A stretch of 64,000 nt of DNA from Streptosporangium violaceochromogenes (GTDB taxonomy: Bacteria > Actinomycetota > Actinomycetes > Streptosporangiales > Streptosporangiaceae). Shown one piece after another: positions 42,330 through 52,100 of the stretch (the stretch's first letter is position 1; each line of letters opens with the position of its first letter). The translations under genes were made by a program, and so were the position numbers. The stretch covers positions 1-64,000 of the forward strand of contig NZ_BNBB01000025.1 in NCBI RefSeq assembly GCF_014654615.1. Reading direction: 5' to 3'. The notes under the pieces are model-generated. The model saw nothing but the letters and a program-made list of their open reading frames with translations. It did not search any database and had not been told where the DNA came from.

Positions 42330-43370
42330 TTGAAGGCTCTGGTATATGAGGGCCCCGGCCGGAAAACCTGGACCGAGGTGCCCGATCCGACGATCCGCGA
42401 TCCGCAGGACGCGATCATCCAGATCGACACCGTGACGATATGCGGGACGGACCTGCACATCCTCGGCGGAGACGTCCCGGAGGTGGAGCCGGGCCGGATC
42501 CTCGGGCACGAGGCGGTGGGCACCGTGGTCGACGTGGGCGGCGCGGTCACCGAACTCCGCCCGGGTGACCGCGTGCTGGCCTCGTGCGTCTCGGCCTGCG
42601 GCAGGTGCCACTACTGCCGGCGGGCACGCTACGGCCAGTGCCTGGGCGGAGGCGGCTGGATCCTCGGGCACCGCGTCGACGGGGTGCAGGCGCAGTACGC
42701 CCGGCTGCCGTTCGCCGACCTGTCCACCCACCGGCTCAGCCCGCGGGTCGGCGACGAGGCGGCCGTCATGCTCGCCGACATCCTGCCGACCTCCTACGAG
42801 GTGGGGGTGCTCAACGGCCGGGTCCGGCCGGGGGACACGGTGGTCATCGTCGGGATGGGCCCGATCGGGCTGGCCGCCGTCCTCACCGCCCGGCTGTACT
42901 CCCCCGCGCACGTCATCGCGGTCGACAAGGCGGAGTCGCGGCTGCGGGCCGCCAAGCGCTTCGGCGCCGACATCGCCGTCAGGCCCGAGGACGACCCGCT
43001 GGAGGTGGTGCGCTCGGTGACCGGCGGGCTGGGCGCGGACGTGGCGATCGAGGCCGTCGGCGTTCCGGAGACCTTCGAGCTGTGCGCCACGCTGATCAGG
43101 CCCTGCGGCCGGGTGGCCAACATCGGGGTTCACGGGCGGCCCGCCACGCTCCACCTGGAGGAGCTGTGGATCCGCGACGTCACCATCACCACCGGGCTGG
43201 TCGACACCTTCTCCACCCCGACCCTGCTCACCATGCTGGCCGGCGGGCGGCTCGACACCGGCCCCATGATCACCCACCGCTTCGCGCTCGACGACATCAT
43301 GCGGGCCTACGAGCTGTTCGCCGACCCCGTCCACAGCGGGGCCGTCAAGGTCGTGCTGACCCGCGCCTGA
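42330..43370 (+). CDS. Zinc-dependent alcohol dehydrogenase (MDR family)
   Basis: 346 aa from TTG 42330 with GGAGGC 7 nt upstream. Catalytic zinc ligands in TICGTDLHILGG and LGHEAVG; four-Cys structural zinc lobe CVSACGRCHYCRRARYGQC; NAD-binding GMGPIGLAA with Asp ending beta-2 (VIAVDKAESR), so NAD is preferred. The N-terminal KALVYEGPGRKTWTEVPDPT matches the Rv-type 'zinc-dependent alcohol dehydrogenase' group often found in hypoxia-induced sets; possible substrates are primary/secondary alcohols or formaldehyde adducts. Confidence 0.92.
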   Translation: MKALVYEGPGRKTWTEVPDPTIRDPQDAIIQIDTVTICGTDLHILGGDVPEVEPGRILGHEAVGTVVDVGGAVTELRPGDRVLASCVSACGRCHYCRRARYGQCLGGGGWILGHRVDGVQAQYARLPFADLSTHRLSPRVGDEAAVMLADILPTSYEVGVLNGRVRPGDTVVIVGMGPIGLAAVLTARLYSPAHVIAVDKAESRLRAAKRFGADIAVRPEDDPLEVVRSVTGGLGADVAIEAVGVPETFELCATLIRPCGRVANIGVHGRPATLHLEELWIRDVTITTGLVDTFSTPTLLTMLAGGRLDTGPMITHRFALDDIMRAYELFADPVHSGAVKVVLTRA

Positions 43371-43418
43371 GCGCGCCCCCGGGATCGCCGCCCGCCGGGA
43401 TCTCCGGGGGATCTCGCG

Positions 43419-43464
43419 CCCGGACGCCCGGCCGGGGACGGTCCACCCGGGCCGGGCGTCCGGG
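43419..43464. terminator. Bidirectional terminator hairpin
   Basis: Perfect 15-bp stem CCCGGACGCCCGGCC (43419-43433) with GGCCGGGCGTCCGGG (43450-43464), 16-nt loop, between convergent alcohol dehydrogenase and DUF6544-like genes. Confidence 0.85.
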
Positions 43465-43481
43465 TCGTCCGTGGCGCGGCC

Positions 43482-44231
43482 TCAGGTGATCAGGCGCAGA
43501 TCCGTGAGGCGATACCGGAAGAACTCGCCCTCGGCCCATCGGCCGGTGCCGAAGAACCAGCCCACCCTCCCCGCGCTCGGGACGGTGACGCCGCCGAAGG
43601 TGGCGTAACCGGTGATCTCACCGCCGAAGGGGTGGCGTCCCCAGGAACCGGTGCCGCCGGGGTCGCCCCACCGGTCGAACACGAACGACCGGACGCGGCC
43701 GTCGGGGGCGAGTTCGTAGCGGACCCGTACGGCCCGGCCGTCGACGGTGTGACCGACGCTGACGTGCGTGTCGTCGTCGGCCGACCAGACCGCGCCGAAA
43801 CGTGGCAGCAGCGAGGTCGGGACCCAGCACGCCTCCGCGCCCGCCCGCTCGGCCGCCGAGCGGGAGACGTCGTCCCCCTCGGCGTGGACCAGCCGGAGCA
43901 GACCGGCCATCCTCCAGTCCATGCCTCCGCGCCCCTCGGCGTAACGGTCCGACCCGGTGATGAGGGCGGCGACACGCGCGGTCCACACGAACCCGCTGTG
44001 GGGGGCCAGCAGCTGGCGCGCGCTGAACGGAAGCCATCGGCCGATCTTGATGCTCCCCCGCATCCGCAGGCGGGCGGCGATCGCCGGCGGGGTGCCCGGG
44101 GCGATGGAGGCGGCCAGATGCCGGCGCACCGGTGCCGGCAGCCCCTTGAGCTCGTCCGGCGTGAAGGGCGCCGAATCGGGGGGCCGTGCCGTCAGGACTC
44201 TCTCGATTCTCCGGAGCTCCGTCCTGTTCAC
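43482..44231 (-). CDS. DUF6544-like conserved hypothetical protein
   Basis: 249 aa from GTG 44231 (GGGAAG upstream). Sequence features of the DUF6544 group: LPAPVRRHLAASIAPGTPP near residue 30, MRGSIKIGRWLPFSARQLL, GMDWRMAGLLRLVHAEGDDV, RFGAVWSADDDTH, and a C-terminal RYRLTDLRLI. No signal peptide, membrane span or catalytic motif stands out; a beta-rich ligand-binding fold is likely. Function unknown. Its promoter resembles that of DoxX, tying it to the same regulon. Confidence 0.65.
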   Translation of the reverse strand: MNRTELRRIERVLTARPPDSAPFTPDELKGLPAPVRRHLAASIAPGTPPAIAARLRMRGSIKIGRWLPFSARQLLAPHSGFVWTARVAALITGSDRYAEGRGGMDWRMAGLLRLVHAEGDDVSRSAAERAGAEACWVPTSLLPRFGAVWSADDDTHVSVGHTVDGRAVRVRYELAPDGRVRSFVFDRWGDPGGTGSWGRHPFGGEITGYATFGGVTVPSAGRVGWFFGTGRWAEGEFFRYRLTDLRLIT

Positions 44232-44263
44232 GCGGTCTTCCCTTCCCGTCTTCCCCGGGGGTG

Positions 44264-44317
44264 AAGCACACCGCCTCCCGGAATGTTCCCGTAGTGCCAT
44301 ACGGCCTGCCCGCCCGG
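44264..44317 (-). repeat. Conserved 54-bp upstream element, copy 2 (DUF6544-like gene)
   Basis: Partner of 41307-41360. Reading the minus strand, a DosR-like box is followed at once by CCGG-n-CGGGC, GCCGTA, GCACT, and GAGGCGGTGTGCTT at the end. Confidence 0.6.
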
Positions 44318-44328
44318 CCCCAGGTCCC
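44315..44328. promoter_or_regulatory. DosR/DevR-like box upstream of DUF6544-like gene (weak)
   Basis: Reverse strand reads GGGACCTGGGGCCG; left half-site perfect, right half degenerate. Confidence 0.35.
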
Positions 44329-44448
44329 CGGCCTCCCGGAGCCTCCGGCCGGGCGGGGCGCCGCGTCCCTCTCGCTCCCCGCCGGCGGTCTCGGCGGGGA
44401 AATCACGGGCTTCGCGGCTTTCGACGGGACTCACAGTAGGCTAACCTT

Positions 44449-44467
44449 TTAGGTTAGGCTTACCTTA
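44449..44467. promoter_or_regulatory. Iron box (IdeR/DmdR/DtxR operator)
   Basis: TTAGGTTAGGCTTACCTTA matches the 19-bp actinobacterial iron-box consensus TTAGGTTAGGCTAACCTAA at 17 positions. An overlapping half-site GGCTAACCT lies just upstream (44440-44447). It sits 24 nt before the FhuF start, overlapping the expected promoter, so Fe2+-loaded repressor would block transcription. Confidence 0.9.
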
Positions 44468-44490
44468 TTTTCACCTGGTTTGGAGAGTGC

Positions 44491-45249
44491 GTGCCCGTGA
44501 CCCGACCCGCGATGATCACCGGCAGGCGCGCCACGACGGTTCCGGAGCCCCCCGCCGGATGGCTGCGCGCCGCCGCCGAGACCGGGTGGCCCGCCGGGCT
44601 GGCGCCCGGGCTGCGGGCCGAGGGAGAGGGCTGGCACCCGGCGGCCGAGCTCGCGGCCCCGCCGTACGGACGGCTCGGCCGGATGGTCGAGGAGACCGGC
44701 CGCCGCTGGGACGCGCCCCCCCACGTGGCCGCCGCCCTGTGGTGGAAGGGCTTCTCCTACTGGACCACGCTGCCGGTCGCCATGAGCTGGGCGACGGAAC
44801 GGCGCGTCCCGCTGATGACCGCGCGGAACACGATGCTGCGGCCGCTGCCCGACGAGCCCCGCCTGCAGGTCGCGCTGAACGCGCCGGCCGCCGGCGGCGG
44901 GGACGCCGGCGACGGCGAACTGGGCGCGCTCATCCGCGAGACGCTGCTGGAGGACCTGCACGCGCCGCTGATCGAGGCGCTGCACGCGCTCACCCGGGCC
45001 GGGCGCCGCGGACTGTGGGGGTCGGTGGCCGAGGCGCTCGTCCACCCGCTGATCTCGTACGCGGGAGACCTCCTCGACGACCCGGCGGGCCAGGCGCTGA
45101 CCCTGCTGCGATCGGTCGGCGGGCCGGTCGCCGGCCTGATGGAGCTGCCCGCGCTACGGCGGCGCACCTGCTGCCTGTGGGTGACGCTACCGGGGCGGGA
45201 GGCCTGCTCCACCTGCTGCGTGACCGCGTGCGACCGGCCGGGAACGTGA
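44491..45249 (+). CDS. FhuF-like ferric-siderophore reductase
   Basis: 252 aa, GTG 44491 (GTG 44497 is equally possible relative to GGAGAG at 44482). The C-terminal [2Fe-2S] signature C-C-x10-C-x2-C is intact: RRTCCLWVTLPGREACSTCC. The upstream helical region (VAAALWWKGFSYWTTLPVAM) is typical of the FhuF family. These cytosolic proteins reduce Fe3+ in hydroxamate siderophores to release Fe2+. First gene of an iron-repressed operon with the two ABC transporter halves. The stop overlaps the next start (GTGA). Confidence 0.88.
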   Translation: MPVTRPAMITGRRATTVPEPPAGWLRAAAETGWPAGLAPGLRAEGEGWHPAAELAAPPYGRLGRMVEETGRRWDAPPHVAAALWWKGFSYWTTLPVAMSWATERRVPLMTARNTMLRPLPDEPRLQVALNAPAAGGGDAGDGELGALIRETLLEDLHAPLIEALHALTRAGRRGLWGSVAEALVHPLISYAGDLLDDPAGQALTLLRSVGGPVAGLMELPALRRRTCCLWVTLPGREACSTCCVTACDRPGT

Positions 45250-46937
45250 GGGTGCCCGCCGGAGGCCGCGACGTCCTGAGGCGCGCGATCACCGGGCAGT
45301 GGCGGCACACCGCCGGGGGCGCCGCGCTCGCCGCCGGGCACCAGGCCGGCGAGGCCCTGGTTCCCGTGGTGATCGGCCTGGTGATCGACGAGGCGATCGC
45401 GCCCGGGGACGGCGGCGCGCTCGCCCGGTGGATCGCCGTGCTGGCCCTGGTCTTCGCCACGCTGTCCCTCAGCTACCGCTTCAGCTACCGCGCCGCCGAA
45501 CGGGCGGCCGAGCGCGCCGCGCACGACCTGCGGCTCGACCTGACCGCGCGGATCCTTCAGCCCAGGGGCGGCGCGGAGACCGGGCGGCTGCCGGGCGAGC
45601 TGGTCGCCATCGCCACCCAGGACGCCAAACGGGTCGGCGCCGTGCACATCGCCCTGACCGCCGCCATCGCGGCGCTGGCCGGGCTGCTGGCCGGGGGCGT
45701 GGCGCTGCTGCGGGTCTCGGTGCCGCTGGGCCTGCTCGTCCTGCTGGGAGTCCCCCCGCTCCTGCTGCTGGCGCACCTGCTCGGCAGGCCGCTGGAACGG
45801 CGCAGCGGCGCCGAGCAGGAGCGCGCCGCGCACGCCTCGGGGGTGGCGGCCGACCTGATCGCCGGGCTGCGGGTGCTCAAGGGGATCGGGGCCGAGGCCA
45901 CGGCGGTCGACCGCTACCGGCGCACCAGCCGTGACTCGCTGGCCGCCACGCTGCGGGCGGCACGCGCCCAGGCATGGCACGACGGCGGCATGCTCATGCT
46001 GACCGGCGTCTTCATCGCCGTGGTGGCGCTGGTCGGCGGCCGGCTCGCGGCGCAGGGTGACATCAGCGTCGGACAGCTGGTGGCGGCGGTCGGCCTCGCC
46101 CAGTTCCTCCTGACGCCGCTGTCCATCCTCTCCTGGGCCAACGGCGAGTTCGCCCAGGGCCGGGCGTCGGCCACCCGGATCGCCTCCGTGCTGGCGGCGC
46201 CGTACGCGGTGACCGGGGGCGGCGACGGCCTGCCCCTGCCGGTCCGGGGGCGGGTCCGGCTGCGGGAGGTCTTCTGCGGCGCTCTGCGCGGGCTGAGCCT
46301 GGAGGTGGCGCCGGGCGAGCTGCTGGGCGTCGTGACGGGGGACCCCGAGGTCGCCACCTCGCTGCTACGGGTGCTCGGCCGGAGCGCCGACCCCTCGCCG
46401 GGCGCGGTGGAGCTGGACGGCGTGCCGCTGTCCGGCGTCGATCCCGCCGAGGTGCGCCGCGCCGTCGTGGTGGCCGAGCACGACGCCGACCTGTTCGAGG
46501 GCACCCTGCTCGACAACGTCGCCGCCGCGGCGGCGACCCCGGAGGCGGTCCCGGCCGCGATGGCCGCCTCCGCGGCCGACGAGGTCGCCGGCGCCCTGCC
46601 GTACGGCGCCGCCACCCCGCTCACCGAGCGGGGGCGCTCCCTGTCGGGAGGGCAGCGCCAGCGGGTGGCCCTCGCCCGCGCCCTCGCCGCCGACCCCGCC
46701 GTCCTGGTCCTGCACGACCCGACCACCGCGGTCGACGCGGCCACCGAGGCCCGGATCGCGGCCGGCGTCCGCGAGGCCCGCGCGGGCCGTACCACGATCA
46801 TGGTGGTCACCAGCCCGGCACTGCTGGCGGTGGCCGACCGGGTGGTGTTCACCGACGGCGGCCCCTCGGCGGCCGTCGGAACCCACGCCGAGCTCGTCCA
46901 CGACAACGAGACCTACCGGGCGACGGTCCTGGCATGA
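45246..46937 (+). CDS. ABC exporter half-transporter, degenerate-ATPase subunit
   Basis: 563 aa from GTG 45246, overlapping the FhuF stop. N-terminal six-helix exporter membrane domain (about 1-300), C-terminal nucleotide-binding domain (about 330-563). The Walker A position reads VVTGDPEVATSLL: the GxxGxGKS/T motif and its Lys are gone. The Walker B region reads VLVLHDPTTAVD, where the catalytic Glu is Pro. In contrast the signature LSGGQRQRVALARAL is perfect. It must pair with the next gene product, which has the reverse pattern. Probable role: export of the NRPS siderophore, or its import in the manner of mycobacterial IrtAB. Confidence 0.88.
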   Translation: MRVPAGGRDVLRRAITGQWRHTAGGAALAAGHQAGEALVPVVIGLVIDEAIAPGDGGALARWIAVLALVFATLSLSYRFSYRAAERAAERAAHDLRLDLTARILQPRGGAETGRLPGELVAIATQDAKRVGAVHIALTAAIAALAGLLAGGVALLRVSVPLGLLVLLGVPPLLLLAHLLGRPLERRSGAEQERAAHASGVAADLIAGLRVLKGIGAEATAVDRYRRTSRDSLAATLRAARAQAWHDGGMLMLTGVFIAVVALVGGRLAAQGDISVGQLVAAVGLAQFLLTPLSILSWANGEFAQGRASATRIASVLAAPYAVTGGGDGLPLPVRGRVRLREVFCGALRGLSLEVAPGELLGVVTGDPEVATSLLRVLGRSADPSPGAVELDGVPLSGVDPAEVRRAVVVAEHDADLFEGTLLDNVAAAAATPEAVPAAMAASAADEVAGALPYGAATPLTERGRSLSGGQRQRVALARALAADPAVLVLHDPTTAVDAATEARIAAGVREARAGRTTIMVVTSPALLAVADRVVFTDGGPSAAVGTHAELVHDNETYRATVLA

Positions 46938-46972
46938 CCGCTTTCCGGGCCGACCCGGCGGAGGAGAACACC

Positions 46973-48775
46973 ATGACGGCGACGGACGGATCGCGGGCCG
47001 GGGAGCGGGAGCTGCTGCCCGTCGCGTCCGCCGCGCGGGTCCGCGCGGCACTGCGCGAGCTGGCGCGCCCCCACCGGACGGCCGCCCTCTGCGGCCTCGC
47101 GGTCCTGGTGGCCGCGACCGGGACCGGGCTGCTCACCGCGCCGGTGCTCGGCCACGTCATCGACCTGGTCGCCCAGGGGCGGCCGGCCTCGGCGGTCACC
47201 GCGCCGGTCGTCTGGCTGGCGGTCATCGCGGTCGCGCAGGGGACGATGACCGCGCTCGGGGTCTCCCTCGTGGCCCGGCTCGGGGAGGGCATGCTGGCCA
47301 CCCTGCGGGAGCGTTTCGTGGACAGGGCCCTGCGGCTGCCCCTCGAACGGGTCGAGCGGGCCGGGTCGGGCGACCTGACCTCCCGCGTCACCAACGACGT
47401 CTCGGTCATCACGACCGCGGTCCGCGAGGGGATGCCGTCGCTGGCCCGCTCAGTGCTGACGATCGGGCTCACCCTGGTGGGGCTGGCGATCCTGGACGCG
47501 CGCTTCGCGCTCGTGGCGCTCGTCGCCATCCCCTTCCAGGTCCACACGGTGCGCTGGTACGTCCGCCACGCGGTCCCCCTGTACGCCGCGCAGCGCGTCG
47601 CCGTCGGGGCCCAGCAGCAGCGGTTGCTGGGCACGATCGGCGGGGCGTCCACCGTCCGGGCGCTGCGGCTCACCGGTGAGCACGTCGGCCTCGTCGGCAG
47701 GGCGTCACAGGCCGCGGTGGATCTGGCGCTGCGCGGCACCGGCCTGGTGACACGGTTCTACTCCCGCCTCAACCTCGCCGAGTTCGCGGGGCTGTCGGCG
47801 GTCCTGGCGACGGGCTTCCAGCTGGTGCGGGACGGGCAGGTCAGCATCGGCACGGCCGGGGCCGCCGCCCTCTACTTCCACAGCCTGTTCACCCCGATCA
47901 ACATCGCGCTCAGCCTCGTCGACGACGCCCAGGCCGCCTCCGCGGGCCTCGCCCGGCTGGTCGGCGTGGCGGGCGTGGCGGGCGAGACGGACGAGGACCC
48001 GCGGGAGGCGCCGTCGCGGGCCCGCGGCCCCGTCCCCCACGGGCCGCCGATCCGTGTCCGCGGCATCGGCTACGCCTACCGGGCCGGTCACCCGGTGCTG
48101 CGCGACGTGAGCCTCGACATCGCCGCCCGGGAGCGGGTCGCCCTGGTCGGGGCCAGCGGCGCGGGCAAGACCACGCTGGCCAGGCTCATCGCGGGCGTCC
48201 ACCGGCCCGACAGCGGCTCGATCACCGTCGGCGACGCGGCGCCCGGACCGGACGGGGTCCCGGCGGGACGGCACGTCGCCCTGGTCACCCAGGAGGTGCA
48301 CGTCTTCGCGGGCACGCTCGCCGACGACCTCCGGCTCGCCCGGCCGGGGGCGGACGACGACGAGCTCCACGCGGCACTGGAACGGGTCGGAGCGCTGGCC
48401 TGGGCGCGGGCGCTGCCCGAGGGGCTGGAGACGACGGTCGGCGAGAACGGCCACCGGCTCACCCCCGCGCAGGCCCAGCAGCTGGCCCTCGCCCGGCTCG
48501 TCCTGGCCGACCCTCCCGCGGTCGTGCTCGACGAGGCGACGGCGGAGGCCGGCAGCGCGGGGGCGCGGGTGCTGGAGACGGCCGCCGCCGCCGCGATCGA
48601 GGGCCGGACCGTGCTCGTCGTCGCCCACCGGCTCACCCAGGCCGCGTCGGCCGACCGCGTCGTGGTGCTCAGCGACGGGGAGGTCGCCGAGGTCGGCACC
48701 CACCGGGAGCTGGTCCGCGCCAAGGACCGCTACGCGGCGCTGTGGGAGGCGTGGTCGGACGGCCGCCGGCCGTAG
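46973..48775 (+). CDS. ABC exporter half-transporter, catalytic-ATPase subunit
   Basis: 600 aa from ATG 46973, preceded by GGAGGAG at 6 nt; an in-frame ATG at 46934 that overlaps the previous stop (ATGA) would add 13 residues. Six-helix membrane domain (about 40-320) and nucleotide-binding domain (about 345-600) with intact Walker A GASGAGKT, Q-loop VTQEVHVF and Walker B VVLDEATAE including the catalytic Glu. The signature motif is LTPAQAQQLALARL instead of LSGGQ. Together with the partner one full ATP site can form (this subunit's Walker A/B plus the partner's LSGGQ). Confidence 0.88.
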   Translation: MTATDGSRAGERELLPVASAARVRAALRELARPHRTAALCGLAVLVAATGTGLLTAPVLGHVIDLVAQGRPASAVTAPVVWLAVIAVAQGTMTALGVSLVARLGEGMLATLRERFVDRALRLPLERVERAGSGDLTSRVTNDVSVITTAVREGMPSLARSVLTIGLTLVGLAILDARFALVALVAIPFQVHTVRWYVRHAVPLYAAQRVAVGAQQQRLLGTIGGASTVRALRLTGEHVGLVGRASQAAVDLALRGTGLVTRFYSRLNLAEFAGLSAVLATGFQLVRDGQVSIGTAGAAALYFHSLFTPINIALSLVDDAQAASAGLARLVGVAGVAGETDEDPREAPSRARGPVPHGPPIRVRGIGYAYRAGHPVLRDVSLDIAARERVALVGASGAGKTTLARLIAGVHRPDSGSITVGDAAPGPDGVPAGRHVALVTQEVHVFAGTLADDLRLARPGADDDELHAALERVGALAWARALPEGLETTVGENGHRLTPAQAQQLALARLVLADPPAVVLDEATAEAGSAGARVLETAAAAAIEGRTVLVVAHRLTQAASADRVVVLSDGEVAEVGTHRELVRAKDRYAALWEAWSDGRRP

Positions 48776-48785
48776 GGGGCTTCGG

Positions 48786-48830
48786 CCGCCCGCCGCGACG
48801 GGCTTTCGCGAGGGCCGGCCCGGCGGGCGG
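48786..48830. terminator. Bidirectional terminator hairpin
   Basis: CCGCCCGCCG (48786-48795) pairs with CGGCGGGCGG (48821-48830) between the convergent ABC exporter and mbtH/NRPS operons. Confidence 0.65.
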
Positions 48831-48882
48831 GGACCGGCCGTCCGGCCCGGCGCCGCGTGCCGCCCGGCCCCCGCCCCGCGTC

Positions 48883-49113
48883 TCATCCCGGCGTGCCCGC
48901 CGTCCCCTCCATGGCCTCGACGAGGCTGCGGGGGCGCAGGTCGGTCCAGTGCGTCTCGACGTACTCCAGGCAGGCGCTCCGGGACTCCTCGCCGAAGACG
49001 GTCTCCCAGCCGGCCGGGACCCCGGCGAAGGAGGGCCACAGCGAGTGCTGGCCCTCACCGTTGACCAGCACCAGGTAGCGGCCCTCGGGGTCGTCGAACG
49101 GGTTGGTGCTCAT
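48883..49113 (-). CDS. mbtH: MbtH-family NRPS chaperone
   Basis: 76 aa, ATG 49113 with AAGGAGG upstream. All family marks are present: NPFDDPEGRYLVLVNGEGQHSLWP-type start, VPAGWETVFGEESRSACLEY, and THWTDLRPRSL. MbtH proteins bind adenylation domains and are needed for their folding or activity. Its start overlaps the stop of the NRPS (ATGA), so it is made with the synthetase although it lies downstream. Confidence 0.96.
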   Translation of the reverse strand: MSTNPFDDPEGRYLVLVNGEGQHSLWPSFAGVPAGWETVFGEESRSACLEYVETHWTDLRPRSLVEAMEGTAGTPG

Positions 49114-52100
49114 GCGTCGTTCCTCCTTGGATCGTCGTGGGCGAGTGGCCTGTCGGGGTCGGCCACCGCCGCCTTCAGAACGCCGGTCAGATCGTCGGCG
49201 ATCCTGTGGATCGTGCTCCGGTCGAACAGGCCGGTGTCGTACTCCAGCAGGCACTCCACCGGCCCGTCCCCGCGCGGCTCGAAGAAGCTGAGCGTCAGGT
49301 CGGCGTTGAGCGCCCCGGTCGGGACCGGCTCGAACGCGCCGCCCGCCTCCTCGGGTTCCGGCAGGCGCGCCTGCTCGTGATGGACCAGCATCACCCGGGG
49401 GGCCGGCAGGCCGAGCTCCCGCGCCACCCGGTCGAACGGGACGTCCTGCCGGTCGAACGCGGCGAGGTCGGTCTCCCGCACGCGCGCGAGCAGCTCGCGA
49501 AAGCCCGGGTCGCCCGAGGTGTCCGTGCGCAGGACGACGGTGTTGAACAGGCAGCCGACCAGGCCGGTGAGCTCCTCCTCGTCACGGCCGGCGACCAGCG
49601 AGGCGATCGGCAGGTCCGTGCCGGCGCCGTACCGGGTGAGCAGAACGGCCAGCGCCGCCTGCATCACCATGAACATGCTGGTGCCCGTCCGGGCCGCCAG
49701 GCCGTCGATGTCGCGGTGTAGCCGCGGGCCGAGCGTCAGCGGCACGTGGTCGCCGCGCGCGCCGGGCTCCGCCGGGCGCGGCCGGTCGTACGGCAGCGCC
49801 GGGTCGGGCAGCCCGCGCAGCGCCTCCCGCCAGTAGGCGAGCCGGTGCTCGGCGACTTCGCCGAGCACCTCTCCGGCCCACACGGTGTAGTCGGCGTAGG
49901 TCACCGGCAGGGGCTCCCAGGCCGGGGCGAGCCCCCGCAGCCGCGCCGTGTAGGCGGTGACGAGGTCGCGGGTCAGCGGCACGACGGACCACTCGTCGAC
50001 GCCGATGTAGTGCGCCGTCAGCAGCAGCGCCCGGGCTCCGGAGCCGTCGGTGAGCAGCCGGGCCCGCAGGGGCGGTTGCGCGGTGAGGTCCGGCCGTTCG
50101 GCCGCCAGGGCGCGCAGCCCCTCGTCGAGGGCCGCGACCGAGACGGACTCCAGCCTCGCCCGGCCGGGCTCCTGGAACAGCCGGCCGTCGCGCTCGGCGA
50201 AGACCGTGCGCAGCGGCTCGTGGCGGGTGGCGACGTCGGCGAGCGCCGCGCCGAGCGCGCCGGCGTCCAGCCCGCCGGGCGCGCGCAGCGCGAACGCCAT
50301 GTCGTAGGCCCGTCCGTGCCCTGCCCGGTACCGCCGCCACTGCCACTCCTGCGGCGGCGCGGCCGGCAGCCGCGCGGGCCTGCCGGCCGGGCGCGGGCGG
50401 GGCCGCGCGCCGCCGCCCGCCCGGTCCACGCGGCCGGCCAGCGCCGCCACCGTGGGCGCGTCGAACACGTCGCGCAGGGTGAGGCCGGTGCCGAACAGCG
50501 CGCGGACGCGGCCCAGCAGCCGCATCGCGGACATCGAGTGACCGCCCAGCAGGAAGAAGTTGTCGTCGATTCCGACCTCGGGCAGGTCGAGGACCTCGGC
50601 GAAGAGCCCGGCCAGGGCCCGCTGCCTCCCGGTGAGGGGACGGCCCGCGCCGGTCTGTGCCGCCGGGGCGGGGGCCGGGAGCGCCCGCCGGTCCAGCTTG
50701 CCGTTGGGGGTGAGCGGCAGGGGCCCGTCGAGCACCGTGATCACGGCCGGGACCATGGGAGCCGGAAGCAGCGCCGCCAGGTGGGCGCGCAGCTCGGCCG
50801 GGCCGGGCACGGCGGCGGACCCGTCGCCGCCCGGGACCGCGTAGCCGACGAGCCGGGGCTCCCGTCCGCTCCGGTCGATCACGACGGCGGCCTGGGAGAC
50901 CGCCGGGTGGCGGGTCATCGCTCCGGCGATCTCCCCCGGCTCGATCCGGAAGCCGCGGATCTTCACCTGGTCGTCGGCTCTGCCGAGGAAGTCGAGGTTC
51001 CCGTCGCGGCGCCACCGCGCGCGGTCGCCGGTCCGGTACATTCGCGCGCCCGGCGGGCCGAAGGGGCAGGCCACGAACCGCTCGGCGGTGAGGCCGGGCC
51101 GTCCCAGGTACCCGCGGGCGAGCCCGCGCCCGGCGACGTACAGCTCCCCGGGGACGCCGACCGGCACCGGGCGCAGCCGCGCGTCCAGCACGTACACGCG
51201 CGTGTTGGGGTCGGGGACGCCGATCGGCACCGCCGCGTCCCAGCCCGGCTCCGCCGGCCACAGCGTGGAGTTCACCGTCGCCTCGGTCAGCCCGTAGGCC
51301 GCCAGCAGCCGCAGCCGCCCGGCCCACCGGGCGATCACGTCCGGCGGCACCGTCTCGGTGCCGACCAGCACGGTGGCGCCCTCCGGGAGGTCGCAGTCCT
51401 CGGGCAGCGCCGCGACCAGCGAGGGCGGCAGGATCGCGTGGGTGACGCGCCGCTCGTTCATGAAGCCGGTCAGCTCGCGTCCGGGCACCCGGGCCTCGTC
51501 GGGGACGAGCACCAGGCATCCGCCGTGGCACAGCGCCATGCACACCTCGAAGACGACCACGTCGAAGCCGATCGAGGCGAACTGCAGCACCCGGCTGCCG
51601 GGGGTGAGGCCCATCCGGTCGACGGCCGTGGCCACCAGGCTGCCGATCCCCTCGTGCGAGACGACCACGCCCTTGGGCCGTCCGGTCGACCCGGAGGTGT
51701 AGATGACGTAGGCCGCCTGGTCCGGGGAGACCGGGGCGGACGGCCCGCCCGCCGCGGCCCCGATCCCGGGCCCGTCCTCAGGCCCGCTCTCGGGTCCGCT
51801 CTCAGCCTCCCTCTCGGGTCCGGTCTCCGCCGTCCACCGGGCGATCTCGGGGTCGTCGAGCAGCAGGACGCGCCGGCCCTCCGCCGCCGGGATCTTGCCC
51901 GCGACCTGCTCGACGGCCACCACGACCTCCACCCCCGCGTCGTCGAGCATGTACGCCAGGCGATCGGCGGGGTGGGCCAGGTCCATCGGCAGGAAGGCGG
52001 CGCCGAGCACACCGGCGGCGAGCATCACCGCGACCGTCTCCACCGAGCGCGGCACCGCCACCCCGACCACGCTCTCGGCGCGCACCCCGTGCCGGGCCAG

